Source: Pedobacter segetis (GTDB lineage: Bacteria; Bacteroidota; Bacteroidia; Sphingobacteriales; Sphingobacteriaceae). Taken from it: a stretch of 64,000 nucleotides of DNA. Location of the stretch: NCBI RefSeq assembly GCF_016623585.1, contig NZ_JAEHFY010000011.1, positions 84,810-148,809 on the forward strand, written 5' to 3'. Below, in pieces: positions 34,820 to 44,268 of this stretch (position 1 is its first letter; each line of letters begins with the position of its first letter). Below the pieces are notes generated by a model, which saw only the letters and a list, made by a program, of their open reading frames with translations, had not been told where the DNA came from and ran no database searches. Made by a program: the position numbers and the translations under genes.

Positions 34820-36163
34820 ATGGATTTCATCCCAATCATCATATCAGTTGTTGTTCTTTTAATTTCTATCGTTTTATTTCTTAAAAAGCCAAAAACCATA
34901 AACGGAGTTACGATTGAAGAATACCACCAACTTAAAACAGAATTGGCCGTTAACGAGCAGAAGTTTTTGAGTGCAAAATTAGAAAGACAAGAAGCGGAAC
35001 AAGGTTTTTTACTGCGCATCAATCGTTTAGAAGAAGAAAAAACAGAATTAATCGATCTTTTATCCAAAGAAAAGCAACAAGTTTCTAAAATTGAGGAGGC
35101 TTATAAAGCAGAGCAATATCGGTTGCAGCTTCAAGAAAAGTTCATAAACGATACGCAAACAAAATTCTCTAAAGATTTTGAACTGATCGCGGTACAAATA
35201 CTCAAACAAAAAACAGCAGAGTTTACAGAAACCAACAGAACCAACCTTGATGTTTTATTAAATCCATTAAAAGAAAACATCAAAGCTTTTGAAGAAAAAG
35301 TAGAGAAAGTTTATAAATCAGAATCTGATGAGCGCAATGTTTTAAAAGGCGAGCTTTCTAAACTGATGGAGTTTAACAAGCAGATTAGTGATGAAGCACA
35401 TAACCTAACAAAAGCTTTAAAAGGCGATAATAAAAAGCAGGGAAATTGGGGCGAGATGGTTTTGGATAAACTGATGGAAGGCTCGGGATTGTTAGAGGGC
35501 ATCAATTATACCAAACAGAGCAATTATGTTGCTGCCGATGGAAATAGATTGTTGCCAGATATGGTGGTTTTTTTACCCGATCAAAAGCATATTGTTATAG
35601 ATTCTAAAGTTTCTTTGATTGCTTATGAGAAACTGGTTTCCGCAGAAAGTGAAGATGATAGATCGACTTTTACCAAACAACATATTGCTTCTATCAAAGC
35701 ACACATCACAGGTTTAAGCCTTAAAAATTATCAGGATCTCTATCAAATCAATTCGCCAGAATTTGTGCTTTTATTTATCCCGATAGAATCTTCCTTTGCC
35801 ATTGCCGTTCAATATGATCAAGATCTTTTTGATTTTGCATGGAACAAAAAAGTGGTCATCGTAACTCCATCTACCCTTTTAGCTACTTTAAAAACCGTGG
35901 CCTCTATTTGGAAACAAGAACAGCAGACTAAAAACGCCATTGATATTGCCACAAAAGCTGGTCAGCTTTATGATAAATTTGTAGGCTTTGTTTCTGATCT
36001 ACAAAAAATTGGCGACCATTTGGACAAATCTCAAAAAGTATATGGCGATGCCATGAGCAAACTAACTTTGGGAAGCGGAAATTTGGTAAACCGAGTAGAG
36101 AACTTGAAAAAATTAGGTGCAAAAGCAACCAAAGAAATTGATAGCAGGTTGTTAGAAGAATAA
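34820..36163 (+). CDS. rmuC: DNA recombination protein RmuC
   Basis: 447 aa. One N-terminal membrane segment (IIISVVVLLISIVLFL), a long coiled coil (about residues 30-190), then the RmuC nuclease-like core: KKQGNWGEMVLDKLMEGSGL, LPDMVVFLPDQKHIVIDSKV and FIPIESSFAIAVQ. E. coli RmuC limits inverted-repeat recombination. It is followed by a DEXH helicase gene on the same strand. Confidence 0.94.
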   Translation: MDFIPIIISVVVLLISIVLFLKKPKTINGVTIEEYHQLKTELAVNEQKFLSAKLERQEAEQGFLLRINRLEEEKTELIDLLSKEKQQVSKIEEAYKAEQYRLQLQEKFINDTQTKFSKDFELIAVQILKQKTAEFTETNRTNLDVLLNPLKENIKAFEEKVEKVYKSESDERNVLKGELSKLMEFNKQISDEAHNLTKALKGDNKKQGNWGEMVLDKLMEGSGLLEGINYTKQSNYVAADGNRLLPDMVVFLPDQKHIVIDSKVSLIAYEKLVSAESEDDRSTFTKQHIASIKAHITGLSLKNYQDLYQINSPEFVLLFIPIESSFAIAVQYDQDLFDFAWNKKVVIVTPSTLLATLKTVASIWKQEQQTKNAIDIATKAGQLYDKFVGFVSDLQKIGDHLDKSQKVYGDAMSKLTLGSGNLVNRVENLKKLGAKATKEIDSRLLEE

Positions 36164-36351
36164 ATTGGGAATTTAATCTTGGGTAATCGGGTATTTTAAT
36201 ACGCTATACCTTTTTTTGAAATTTATAGATTGCCTAAAGCAAAATTTGAAATTGCTTCTATTTTTAACGGAGCTGTCCTGCAATAAAATATCCTTTTAAT
36301 ATTTTGGCTTCTCCTTTGCAAACAATTAAAGCTAAATAGCATTTTTAATTC

Positions 36352-38931
36352 ATGGCAATCTCTAAGGGAGAAACACTTATCCAACAATGGTATCTTTTAA
36401 AAGATTGGGAACAATTCCCGTTTCAGAAAGAGATGATGGATAGTTACTTAAATGGTTTTTCGGGATTGCTGAATGCCCCAACAGGTAGCGGAAAAACCTT
36501 TGCCATGTTTTTGCCTTTTCTGGCAGATTACATCAATGAAAACCCTGAAACTTACCGGCAAAAGCTAAATAGCGGCTTAATGTTATTATGGATAACGCCA
36601 CTTCGGGCCTTAACAAATGATATTCAAAAAGCCATGCAATCTGTGGTTGATGATTTAGGCATCCCATGGAAAATAGGCACAAGAACAGGAGATACTTCTT
36701 CTTCAGATAAACAAGCCATCAAACGCAAACCCCCAGAAGTTTTATTAACAACACCAGAAAGTTTGCATTTAATGTTGGCGCAAAAAGAATATCCAAAAAC
36801 TTTCAAAAATTTGAGGGTTGTGGTAATTGACGAGTGGCATGAACTATTGGGCACAAAACGCGGCGTACAAGTAGAATTAGGTTTATCTAGGCTTAAAAGT
36901 CTTAGAAGTCGGCAGTCGATAGAAGACAGTCCGCTTATTGAAGAGCATAAAAACCAATCTATTTACACAAAAAAAGCAGCCAATCAAACTGCGAACAACG
37001 GAGTAAAAGCTACCGACTTTAAACAGTTAAAAATTTGGGGCATCAGCGCAACCATTGGTAATTTAGAGGAAGCCGCAGATGTTTTATTAGGGCCAAATTT
37101 TCCTTTAGAAAGAAAGAGAATGGTGCGGGCCAACATCACAAAAAAGCTTGCGATAAAATCCATTATCCCAGAAAACGTAGAAAAATATAGCTGGAGCGGG
37201 CATATTGGCCTAAAACTTTTACCACAAGTGATGCAGATCGTGGCCAATAGCAAAACCACTTTGATATTTACCAACACAAGGGCGCAATCAGAAATTTGGT
37301 ACCATGCCATCTTGGATAATTATCCAGAATATGCTGGCGTTATGGCCATGCACCATGGTTCTTTAGATAACCAACTAAGAGCTTGGGTAGAGGAAGCGTT
37401 ACATGCAGCAATTTTAAAATTGGTGGTTTGCACTTCAAGTTTAGATTTAGGCGTAGATTTTCGCCCGGTTGATACCGTTATACAAATAGGAAGCCCGAAG
37501 GGGGTTGCCCGGTTTATGCAAAGGGCGGGTAGAAGTGGGCATCATCCTGGCGCAACCTCTAAAGCATATTTTGTGCCTACGCATTCTTTAGAATTATTGG
37601 AAGGAGCTGCGTTAAAATACGGTATTGCCCATAAGATTTTTGAAAGCCGCGATCCAATTTTGTTGGCTTATGATGTGTTGATACAGTATTTGGTAACACT
37701 TGCGGTTTCTGATGGTTTTAGAGCAGAAGATACTTATCAGCAAATCATCAACACATTTGCTTACGCCGATTTAAGCCGAAACGAGTTCCACGATATTTTA
37801 CAGTTTATTACCCGAGGAGGGAAATCATTGAGTGCCTACGATGAGTTTCTAAAAGTAGAGATCCAGGATGGTATTTTTAAGGTTAACGATAAAAGAGTGG
37901 CCATGAGGCATCGTTTAAGCATGGGAACCATTACTGGGGATATAAACGTGAGGGTAAAATTTCAATCGGGCGGGAGTTTGGGAACAGTAGAAGAAGGATT
38001 TATTTCTAAACTAAAAGCAGGTGATACGTTTTGGTTTGCAGGTAGAAGCTTAGAGTTTATCCGCTTTAAGGATATGACCGCTTTTGTAAAAAAGAGCAAT
38101 AAAAAGAAAGGACAGATTGCTAGTTGGGTTGGGAGCAGGATGCCCTTATCTTCCCAACTTTCTGCCGTATTTAGAGAAAAATTGGATGAAGTTGCCTTGG
38201 GCGTAGAAGAAGATGAAGAGGTAAAAGCTTTGCGCCCTTTATTTGATCGCCAAATTGCGCAATCTCACTTACCTTTTAAAGATGAATTTTTAATAGAGAC
38301 CCTTCAAAGCAGGAGCGGATTTCATTATTTTTTCTATCCTTTTGAAGGCCGCTTGGTACATGAAGGTTTAGCATCACTTTTTGCCTACAGGATCACAAAA
38401 CTTAAAAGTGCTTCGTTTTCTATTGCGATGAACGATTATGGTTTTGAGTTGCTTACAGATGAAGAAATGCCCTTGGAGCAATCAATTTTGGATGGTTTAT
38501 TTAGCGATAGAAATTTATTGGATGATATTCAGCATAGTTTAAATGCCAATGAGATGGCAAGGAGAAAATTTAGGGACATTGCCCATATCGCCGGGTTGGT
38601 TTTTACGGGTTTCCCGGGCAAAAATATGTCTAACAAGAATCTGCAATCTAATACATCTTTATTGTTTGATGTTTTTAACGAGTATGAAAAGGATAATTTA
38701 CTGATAAGGCAAGCCTACAACGAAGCGTTGGCTTTTCAATTGGAAGAGTTTAGGATGCGTGAAGCTTTGCAAAGGATACAATCGCAAAAACATATCATCA
38801 AACATACTAATGGGCCATCTCCTTTCGCTTTTCCCGTAATGGTTGATAGATTGAGCAGAGAAAAATTAAGTACCGAAACTTTGGAAGAACGTGTAGCAAA
38901 AATGATCGGTAAAATGGAAGCCGATTTTTAA
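36352..38931 (+). CDS. Ligase-associated DNA damage response DEXH-box helicase (Lhr-like)
   Basis: 859 aa superfamily 2 helicase. Walker A is NAPTGSGKTFAMFLPFLADY, motif II is VIDEWHELLGTKRG (the DEWH variant typical of this subgroup), motif III GISATIG, and the second RecA domain has LVVCTSSLDLGVDFRPVDTV and MQRAGRSGHHPG. A winged-helix and Lhr-like C-terminal region follows. In other bacteria it clusters with an ATP-dependent DNA ligase, a beta-lactamase-fold exonuclease and a phosphoesterase for DNA repair. No ligase or exonuclease is in this window. Confidence 0.92.
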   Translation: MAISKGETLIQQWYLLKDWEQFPFQKEMMDSYLNGFSGLLNAPTGSGKTFAMFLPFLADYINENPETYRQKLNSGLMLLWITPLRALTNDIQKAMQSVVDDLGIPWKIGTRTGDTSSSDKQAIKRKPPEVLLTTPESLHLMLAQKEYPKTFKNLRVVVIDEWHELLGTKRGVQVELGLSRLKSLRSRQSIEDSPLIEEHKNQSIYTKKAANQTANNGVKATDFKQLKIWGISATIGNLEEAADVLLGPNFPLERKRMVRANITKKLAIKSIIPENVEKYSWSGHIGLKLLPQVMQIVANSKTTLIFTNTRAQSEIWYHAILDNYPEYAGVMAMHHGSLDNQLRAWVEEALHAAILKLVVCTSSLDLGVDFRPVDTVIQIGSPKGVARFMQRAGRSGHHPGATSKAYFVPTHSLELLEGAALKYGIAHKIFESRDPILLAYDVLIQYLVTLAVSDGFRAEDTYQQIINTFAYADLSRNEFHDILQFITRGGKSLSAYDEFLKVEIQDGIFKVNDKRVAMRHRLSMGTITGDINVRVKFQSGGSLGTVEEGFISKLKAGDTFWFAGRSLEFIRFKDMTAFVKKSNKKKGQIASWVGSRMPLSSQLSAVFREKLDEVALGVEEDEEVKALRPLFDRQIAQSHLPFKDEFLIETLQSRSGFHYFFYPFEGRLVHEGLASLFAYRITKLKSASFSIAMNDYGFELLTDEEMPLEQSILDGLFSDRNLLDDIQHSLNANEMARRKFRDIAHIAGLVFTGFPGKNMSNKNLQSNTSLLFDVFNEYEKDNLLIRQAYNEALAFQLEEFRMREALQRIQSQKHIIKHTNGPSPFAFPVMVDRLSREKLSTETLEERVAKMIGKMEADF

Positions 38932-38935
38932 AGAT

Positions 38936-39865
38936 CTATATTCCGATGATCTCTTTTTTCTTTTTGGTTTTCATTCTTTTTGGCACAGCATTTAAAATTT
39001 CGCTTTCCAAAGCATCGATCACTCTTTTTTTAACAAAGTTTTTGTTGGTAACAATGCTTACTTCTCTACTTGGCTCCGGGCTTTTAAAATATCTAACCTT
39101 ATCCAACTGCTTAACAGAAAAATCTTGAAGGGAGAGTTCTGGCAAAATGGTAATGCCATCATTCAAATCTACCATTTTTATAAGCGTTTCTATACTGCCT
39201 GTATTGTATTCTAATTTTGCATCATTAGAGTTTTTATGTTTACAAATATTTAAAACCTGGTTTCTCATACAATGGCCCTCGTTTAAAAGCCAAAGATTAT
39301 CCACATCCAAATCACTTGTGTTGATGGCTTTTTTCTTAAAAATGGGGCTGTGCTTAGAAATATAGCTCACAAAATTCTCATAAAAAACAGGGCGTTCTGT
39401 TAAGGCATTTTCATCTAAAGGGGTTGCCAAAATACCACAATCTAACAGGTTAACTTTTAATTGATGGATGATGTTTTCTGTTGTTAGTTCTGAAACGATA
39501 AGTTTTACCTTTGGGTATTTTTCAATAAAACCACCTATTACATGGGGCAGCAAATAGGGGGCAATAGTTGGTATCACACCAATCTTTAATTCCCCGGCCA
39601 ATTCGCCTTTACGCTCTTCAATAATCTCTTTTATTTTATAACTTTCTTGTAATAAGATACGGGCTTGTTCTATAACCTCTATACCGATCTCGGTTGGTAT
39701 TACCGGTTGTCTAGAGCGGTCAAAAAGCTTAACGCCCAAATGCTCTTCTAGTTTTTGTACCTGCATACTTAGCGTTGGCTGGGTAACAAAACATTTTTCT
39801 GCCGCTAAAACAAAACTGCGATAGGTATCAACCGCAACTACGTATTCTAATTGAACAATGGTCAT
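38936..39865 (-). CDS. oxyR: Hydrogen peroxide sensor and regulator OxyR
   Basis: LysR-type regulator of 309 aa. The N-terminal HTH is AAEKCFVTQPTLSMQVQKLE with FDRSRQPVIPTEIG. The effector domain contains NEGHCMRNQVLNIC, in which Cys199 and Cys208 occupy the same numbered positions as the redox pair of E. coli OxyR, a strong identification. Peroxide oxidises the pair and switches on defence genes; the peroxiredoxin/AhpD genes in this window are likely targets by inference. Convergent with the helicase gene, 4 bp apart. Confidence 0.95.
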   Translation of the reverse strand: MTIVQLEYVVAVDTYRSFVLAAEKCFVTQPTLSMQVQKLEEHLGVKLFDRSRQPVIPTEIGIEVIEQARILLQESYKIKEIIEERKGELAGELKIGVIPTIAPYLLPHVIGGFIEKYPKVKLIVSELTTENIIHQLKVNLLDCGILATPLDENALTERPVFYENFVSYISKHSPIFKKKAINTSDLDVDNLWLLNEGHCMRNQVLNICKHKNSNDAKLEYNTGSIETLIKMVDLNDGITILPELSLQDFSVKQLDKVRYFKSPEPSREVSIVTNKNFVKKRVIDALESEILNAVPKRMKTKKKKEIIGI

Positions 39866-39971
39866 AAAAGTAAATATAGATAAATTCTATTACAATTAAA
39901 TTGAAGATGTAAATCTAAAGACTTATAGAACAATCTTAAATAATTTAGTTTTAAATAGGTCAAACATTTTT

Positions 39972-40130
39972 GCGTTAATGATAGAAACAGCATCCCCGCC
40001 TGTAATTTGGGCAAACTCTTTTTTGTCATCCTTAGCATTGTCATTCTGAGCAAATTCGAATAGGGGGGGTCGAAGGAAGACAAATAAAAAGATATATACG
40101 CCAGTTTGCGGAGTGTAAAAACGCCCAAAA
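39972..40130 (+). repeat. MITE-like intergenic element, copy C
   Basis: 159 bp. The left end is GCGTTAATGATAGAAACAGC; then come ATCCCCGCCTG with a mutated hairpin (GGGCAAACTC in place of GGGCAGGC), two tandem TTGTCATxCTxAG units, a CGCCAGTTTGCG palindrome (40099-40110), and the right end GTAAAAACGCCCAAAA. It lies between oxyR and the M1 peptidase; an apparent open frame across it is an artefact. Confidence 0.65.
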
Positions 40131-40148
40131 ATAGCTCTAAAACAAAAA

Positions 40149-40173
40149 AAGGCAAACCATAAAGGCTTGCCTT
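40149..40173 (-). terminator. Terminator of the M1 peptidase gene
   Basis: AAGGCAA and TTGCCTT with extra inner CC/GG pairs form a hairpin; the minus strand continues TTTTTGTTTT. It lies 22 bp after the stop codon. Confidence 0.8.
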
Positions 40174-40195
40174 AATATTAGATCATAAGTTAAAA

Positions 40196-42193
40196 CTATT
40201 TATCTGCTGTCCAAACATCATTTGCAGAATTGCTGTCTGGCAGTACGTGTTGTGGATCAAAAGTTACCGATTCTATTTTTTCTGTAGAAGGATATTGTAG
40301 TGTCCAAGTATTGTTTCTTTCCCAAATTTCTACTGGTAATTTGATGGTTTCTGTTTTACCACTTTCTGTTTTGATTTCTAAAATCACGGGGATAGGCATT
40401 TTTTCTTTACACTCTACCGTGATCAATGCACCATTTTTAGCATCATCTTTAACATACTTTACGTCGTTAACAGCAATGTCTGCTTTCCAATTGTTCGCAA
40501 ACCAACCTCTCCAAAACCAGTTTAAGTTTTCGCCGGCAACGTTTTCTATTGTTCTAAAAAAATCGTTTGGGGTTGGGTGTTTAAATGCCCATCTGTTAAT
40601 ATAAGTTTGAAAAGCCCTATCAAAACGCTCTGGTCCCAAAATTTGTTCTCGCAATAAAATCAATCCCGTACTTGGCTTAAAGTAGCATAATACGCCAATA
40701 TGAGATTCTTTCATATTATCTGGGCTAACCATTATCGGCTCAAAAACGGGGTTTGTTAAGTATGGTGCCAATTTGTGCATATCTGTTGCTGCTTTTGGGG
40801 CATACTCTCCATTATTGAAATTCTGGGTAGATAAGGTGTTGATAAAAGTGTTAAAGCCTTCATCCATCCAACCGTATAAACGTTCGTTAGAACCTACGAT
40901 CATCGGGAACCAATTATGTCCAAATTCATGGTCTGTAACGCCCCACAAACTCGCTTTTTTAGATTTCCACCCACAAAAAACTATCCCTGGGTATTCCATC
41001 CCACCTTCGTTACCCGCTACGTTTGTTGCCGCAGGATAAGTAAAAGGGTACCATTTGCTAGAGTTATACTCGATGGATTTCTTAGTGTATTCTGTTGATC
41101 GGCTCCAAGCATCATTACCGGCACTTTCTACGGGGTAGGCAGATATCGCCATAGATTTTTTATCGTTTGGCAAATTCATCCTTGCGGCATCAATTATAAA
41201 TGCCGGGGAAGAAGCCCATGCTACATCCCTTGCGTTTTCTAATTTAAAATGCCAGGTCAGCTCCTTTTTTCCGCTAGGGCGGGATGCAGGGTCGGTTACC
41301 TCATCGGCACTTCGTATCATTACGGTTGCATCGCTCTTTGAAGCGGATTCCCATCTTTTGTTTTCTTCTGGGGTATAAACCTCTTTGGCGTTTTGCAATT
41401 CGCCAGAGCAAACCACTATATGACTTGCAGGGACGGTGATGTTGACATCAAAGTTCCCATAGTCTAAATAAAACTCACTTGGGCCAGTATAAGGGAGGGT
41501 ATTCCAACCGGTAACATCGTCGTACACACATGATCTTGGATACCATTGTGCCTGGGTAAAAATTTTACCGTTTTTAGTCTCTAAAACACCCATCCTATCA
41601 GATCCATACTCTGGGGAGATATAAGAAAAATCGATCTTCATTTTTAAAACCCCACCGTTTGCCTTTAGGTTTTCTGGTAAAAATATTTGGATGCGGGTAT
41701 CATTGATCATGTATTTTAGATCAACTTCTTGGTTTTTACCATTTAAACTGATCAAACGGACTAAACTTAATTGATGCCCGCCATCAAAATTTTGCCCATG
41801 GCTTCCGTTTCGGCTACCCGTAGGCGGGATGATGGCCGTTCCGCGAGAATCTTGCTTGAATAGATTTTGGTCTAAATTCATCCATATAAAAGATAGCTCA
41901 TCTGGGCTGTTGTTGGTATAGGTCAAAACCTCTGTACCTGTGATCTTATTTTCGGCTTCGTTTAATGATGCCGTTAATTGATAATCAGATCGGTTTTGCC
42001 AATATTGTTGGCCCGGCTGCCCACTTGCCGAACGATAAGTGTTCCCATTTTGGGTAAAATAAAAGGGTTTAAACGCTTCGTTATAATCATAGTTGCTAGT
42101 AGTAGCGGTAGGGTTTTGTGTTTGTGAGTTTGCCTTAAAACCCATTAAGCAAATAGAAAGACTTAAAACACCTATAAATTGAAATTTTAGCAT
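40196..42193 (-). CDS. M1 family zinc metallopeptidase, secreted
   Basis: 665 aa with a signal peptide ([16 protein letters not shown]). The M1 catalytic site is present as [20 protein letters not shown] with the downstream glutamate in [11 protein letters not shown] (HExxH-x18-E), and the exopeptidase-type motif is seen as [10 protein letters not shown]. Aminopeptidase activity in the periplasm or outside the cell is expected. It is monocistronic with a terminator. Confidence 0.93.
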   Translation of the reverse strand: MLKFQFIGVLSLSICLMGFKANSQTQNPTATTSNYDYNEAFKPFYFTQNGNTYRSASGQPGQQYWQNRSDYQLTASLNEAENKITGTEVLTYTNNSPDELSFIWMNLDQNLFKQDSRGTAIIPPTGSRNGSHGQNFDGGHQLSLVRLISLNGKNQEVDLKYMINDTRIQIFLPENLKANGGVLKMKIDFSYISPEYGSDRMGVLETKNGKIFTQAQWYPRSCVYDDVTGWNTLPYTGPSEFYLDYGNFDVNITVPASHIVVCSGELQNAKEVYTPEENKRWESASKSDATVMIRSADEVTDPASRPSGKKELTWHFKLENARDVAWASSPAFIIDAARMNLPNDKKSMAISAYPVESAGNDAWSRSTEYTKKSIEYNSSKWYPFTYPAATNVAGNEGGMEYPGIVFCGWKSKKASLWGVTDHEFGHNWFPMIVGSNERLYGWMDEGFNTFINTLSTQNFNNGEYAPKAATDMHKLAPYLTNPVFEPIMVSPDNMKESHIGVLCYFKPSTGLILLREQILGPERFDRAFQTYINRWAFKHPTPNDFFRTIENVAGENLNWFWRGWFANNWKADIAVNDVKYVKDDAKNGALITVECKEKMPIPVILEIKTESGKTETIKLPVEIWERNNTWTLQYPSTEKIESVTFDPQHVLPDSNSANDVWTADK

Positions 42194-42270
42194 GAAATAG
42201 GATTAAATAAAAAAAGCAATATAATGTATATTGTAATGAATAATTTTAATACGATAAAATTGTTACGTTG

Positions 42271-42990
42271 TTAGAAACTCCCGCTAAAAGATGTTTTAGG
42301 CAAATTGGGATAAATACGGTTTTCTGCTGGTAACCTAATATACTCGTTGTAAGATTTTACGATATAAGTTCGTAGGTCAACATCGTTCATGCTGGTAACC
42401 TGTGAATAGGTTGGGCGATAGTATGACATAAAATCTTCTAACAATTGCCCCCTTATTTTGGTAAGGTTTGTTACCAGTTCTTTATTAAACTTTTGATCTA
42501 TCACTTTTTCGTTCAGCTCTTTATCCATAAATTTTTGAAAAGCCCTTTTTTGTTGAGATTGTTTGCCAAAGGCATTTCCCAAGCTAAGCTTGCCGTCTTG
42601 GGTTAAAACGGTGGTGTTGGCATAAGAATATGCAGAAGAATATGCACTCCTTACGTTTTCTGGTACGTTCCCTTTTGCGCTAACAATAACTTCATCCAAA
42701 ACGATCAGGCTTGGGCGCATTAAAACCAGTTTTGGGCGCATGTTCTCTAAAACCAAAGTGTCGTTTTGGTAACCCGGGCAAGAAAAAATAATGAGGTCTC
42801 CTAAATCGGCTTTCACCACAAAATCTCCTTTTTGCCCTGTATGATCAACTTCTCTTTGGGTAAGGTTATTTACAAAAACCAGTTTCAATTTGTTGTGGGT
42901 ATCAGCATCGTAAGCCGTACCTTCTATCTTCATTTGGGCTTTTAACGCAAATGGCAATAGACTTAACAAAACGATAAAGAGGTTTTTCAT
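42271..42990 (-). CDS. Secreted carboxypeptidase-regulatory-like domain protein
   Basis: About 239 aa from ATG 42990 (upstream ATG at 43005 possible). Signal peptide MKNLFIVLLSLLPFALKAQ, Ig-like carboxypeptidase-regulatory fold (KIEGTAYDADTHNKLKLVFV, GDFVVKADLGDLIIF), then a helical C-terminal domain with FNKELVTNLTKIRGQLLEDF and YYRPTYSQV. The layout and C-terminal motif match the protein at 11654-12403, so they are paralogues of an uncharacterised Bacteroidota family. Confidence 0.75.
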   Translation of the reverse strand: MKNLFIVLLSLLPFALKAQMKIEGTAYDADTHNKLKLVFVNNLTQREVDHTGQKGDFVVKADLGDLIIFSCPGYQNDTLVLENMRPKLVLMRPSLIVLDEVIVSAKGNVPENVRSAYSSAYSYANTTVLTQDGKLSLGNAFGKQSQQKRAFQKFMDKELNEKVIDQKFNKELVTNLTKIRGQLLEDFMSYYRPTYSQVTSMNDVDLRTYIVKSYNEYIRLPAENRIYPNLPKTSFSGSF

Positions 42991-43066
42991 CTTTACAAAG
43001 ATCAATTAATATCTTTTAATAAGCAAATGCTTAACATTTTTTAACGCTGCAAATACATTTATGGGT

Positions 43067-43417
43067 TTAAATAAAAAGCTGTTCATATTCCTCTTCGTTA
43101 AAGCCAATGATATTTCCTTTTGCACTTTCTACAACCGGCCTCTTAATTGTGCTGGTATTATCCTTCATCAATTTTATTGCCGAAGCTGCATCTTTAACCT
43201 CTATTTTGATGATTTCATCTAGATTGCGCCAGGTTAAGCCTTTTTTATTGAGTACTTTTTCCCAACCAAACTCTTTACACCATTTTTCTAGATTTTGTTG
43301 GCTTACGCCGAGTTTCTTATAATCGTGGAAATCGTAATCGATTTTGTTTTGCTCAAAAAAGGTTTTGGCTTTTTTTACCGAGCCACAATTAGGGATGCCG
43401 AATATCTTAACGTTCAT
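43067..43417 (-). CDS. ArsC/Spx family protein (YffB-like)
   Basis: 116 aa thioredoxin-fold protein. The N terminus has the single active cysteine in FGIPNCGSVKKAKTFFEQN, followed by DFHDYKKLGVS and, near the end, TIKRPVVESAKGNIIGF, as in YffB/ArsC-related proteins. Most members are not true arsenate reductases, so the activity is uncertain. It lies 5 bp downstream of pth. Confidence 0.85.
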   Translation of the reverse strand: MNVKIFGIPNCGSVKKAKTFFEQNKIDYDFHDYKKLGVSQQNLEKWCKEFGWEKVLNKKGLTWRNLDEIIKIEVKDAASAIKLMKDNTSTIKRPVVESAKGNIIGFNEEEYEQLFI

Positions 43418-43422
43418 AATTC

Positions 43423-43983
43423 TTATTTATTAAAATTAGTCATTGTTAGCTCTGCACCAATAGTTGCAAAGCTCTTTATCATGTTGATGGTTTTATCTAT
43501 CAATGCGGGCAAAGCAGGTATTTCGTCTTTATCAAAGCCGCTTAAAACGTAATCTACCTGCCTGCCTTTGGGAAAGTTATCGCTTATCCCAAACTTAATC
43601 CTGGCATATTCATTTGATCCCAAAATACCTTCGATGCTTTTTAAACCATTATGCCCAGCAGGGCTTCCTTTGGGTTTTAATTTAACAGAACCAAACGGGA
43701 TCGCCAGATCATCTACAATCACCAACACGTTTTCTATCGGGATCTTTAATTCTTGCATCCAATGCCTCACTGCTTTTCCGCTCAAATTCATATAAGTGGT
43801 TGGTTTTATCAAGCATAATGTTCTTCCTTTATGGTTCACTTCTGTGTAAGCCGCCAGTTTCATGGTGCTAAAAGTTGCGGATGCCTCTTTTGCCATTTGA
43901 TTCAAAACCATAAAACCAATATTGTGGCGGTTATCGGCATATTCGCTTCCTATATTTCCTAATCCTACGATGAGATATTTCAT
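43423..43983 (-). CDS. pth: Peptidyl-tRNA hydrolase
   Basis: 186 aa, normal length. It releases tRNA from stalled peptidyl-tRNAs. Conserved residues: YLIVGLGNIGSEYADNRHNI (catalytic His in RHNIGF), PTTYMNLSGKAV, VLVIVDDLAIPFGSVKLKPK, GSPAGHNGLKSIEG. Element D lies directly upstream and may have displaced the original promoter region. Confidence 0.97.
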   Translation of the reverse strand: MKYLIVGLGNIGSEYADNRHNIGFMVLNQMAKEASATFSTMKLAAYTEVNHKGRTLCLIKPTTYMNLSGKAVRHWMQELKIPIENVLVIVDDLAIPFGSVKLKPKGSPAGHNGLKSIEGILGSNEYARIKFGISDNFPKGRQVDYVLSGFDKDEIPALPALIDKTINMIKSFATIGAELTMTNFNK

Positions 43984-44001
43984 TTTGATACGTTTAAAGA
44001 G

Positions 44002-44217
44002 GCGTTAACGATTGTAGTGGCATCCCCGCCTGTAATTCGGGCAGGCTTTTTTTGTCATCCTGAGCATTGTCTCTCTGATCCTTGTCACTCTGAGCCTTGC
44101 CACTCTGAGCCTTGTCACTCTGAGCGGAGTCGAAGAGGGAGTCGAAGGATAAGACAAAAAAAGACACAACGGAAAGCGTAGCCTGTCCCGAATTTATTTC
44201 GGGATTAAAATGCACAA
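44002..44217 (+). repeat. MITE-like intergenic element, copy D, with 15-bp tandem repeats
   Basis: 216 bp, the longest copy. The left end is GGCGTTAACGATTGTAGTGG; the hairpin GCCTG...CAGGC is followed by seven Ts. Five tandem 15-bp units (44050-44124, consensus CCTTGTCACTCTGAG) lead into CGGAGTCGAAGAGGGAGTCG, then comes a second hairpin CCCGAA/TTCGGG, and the right end is ATTAAAATGCACAAA. It lies between pth and tsaD. An open frame across it, encoding AQSDKAQSGKAQSDK, is a repeat artefact. Confidence 0.7.
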
Positions 44218-44268
44218 ATATATTTTTATATGATGCTTTAAATCAATTTTTATCGAAAAAATAATTCC

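Noticed and set aside
39862..40155. Minus-strand open frame of 97 codons before oxyR
   Set aside because: It crosses repeat element C and overlaps the OxyR start; composition is repeat-derived and no domain is seen.
43994..44215. Open frame on the minus strand encoding AQSDK repeats
   Set aside because: It is a reading of the 15-bp tandem repeats and hairpin of element D; a similar frame crosses element C.
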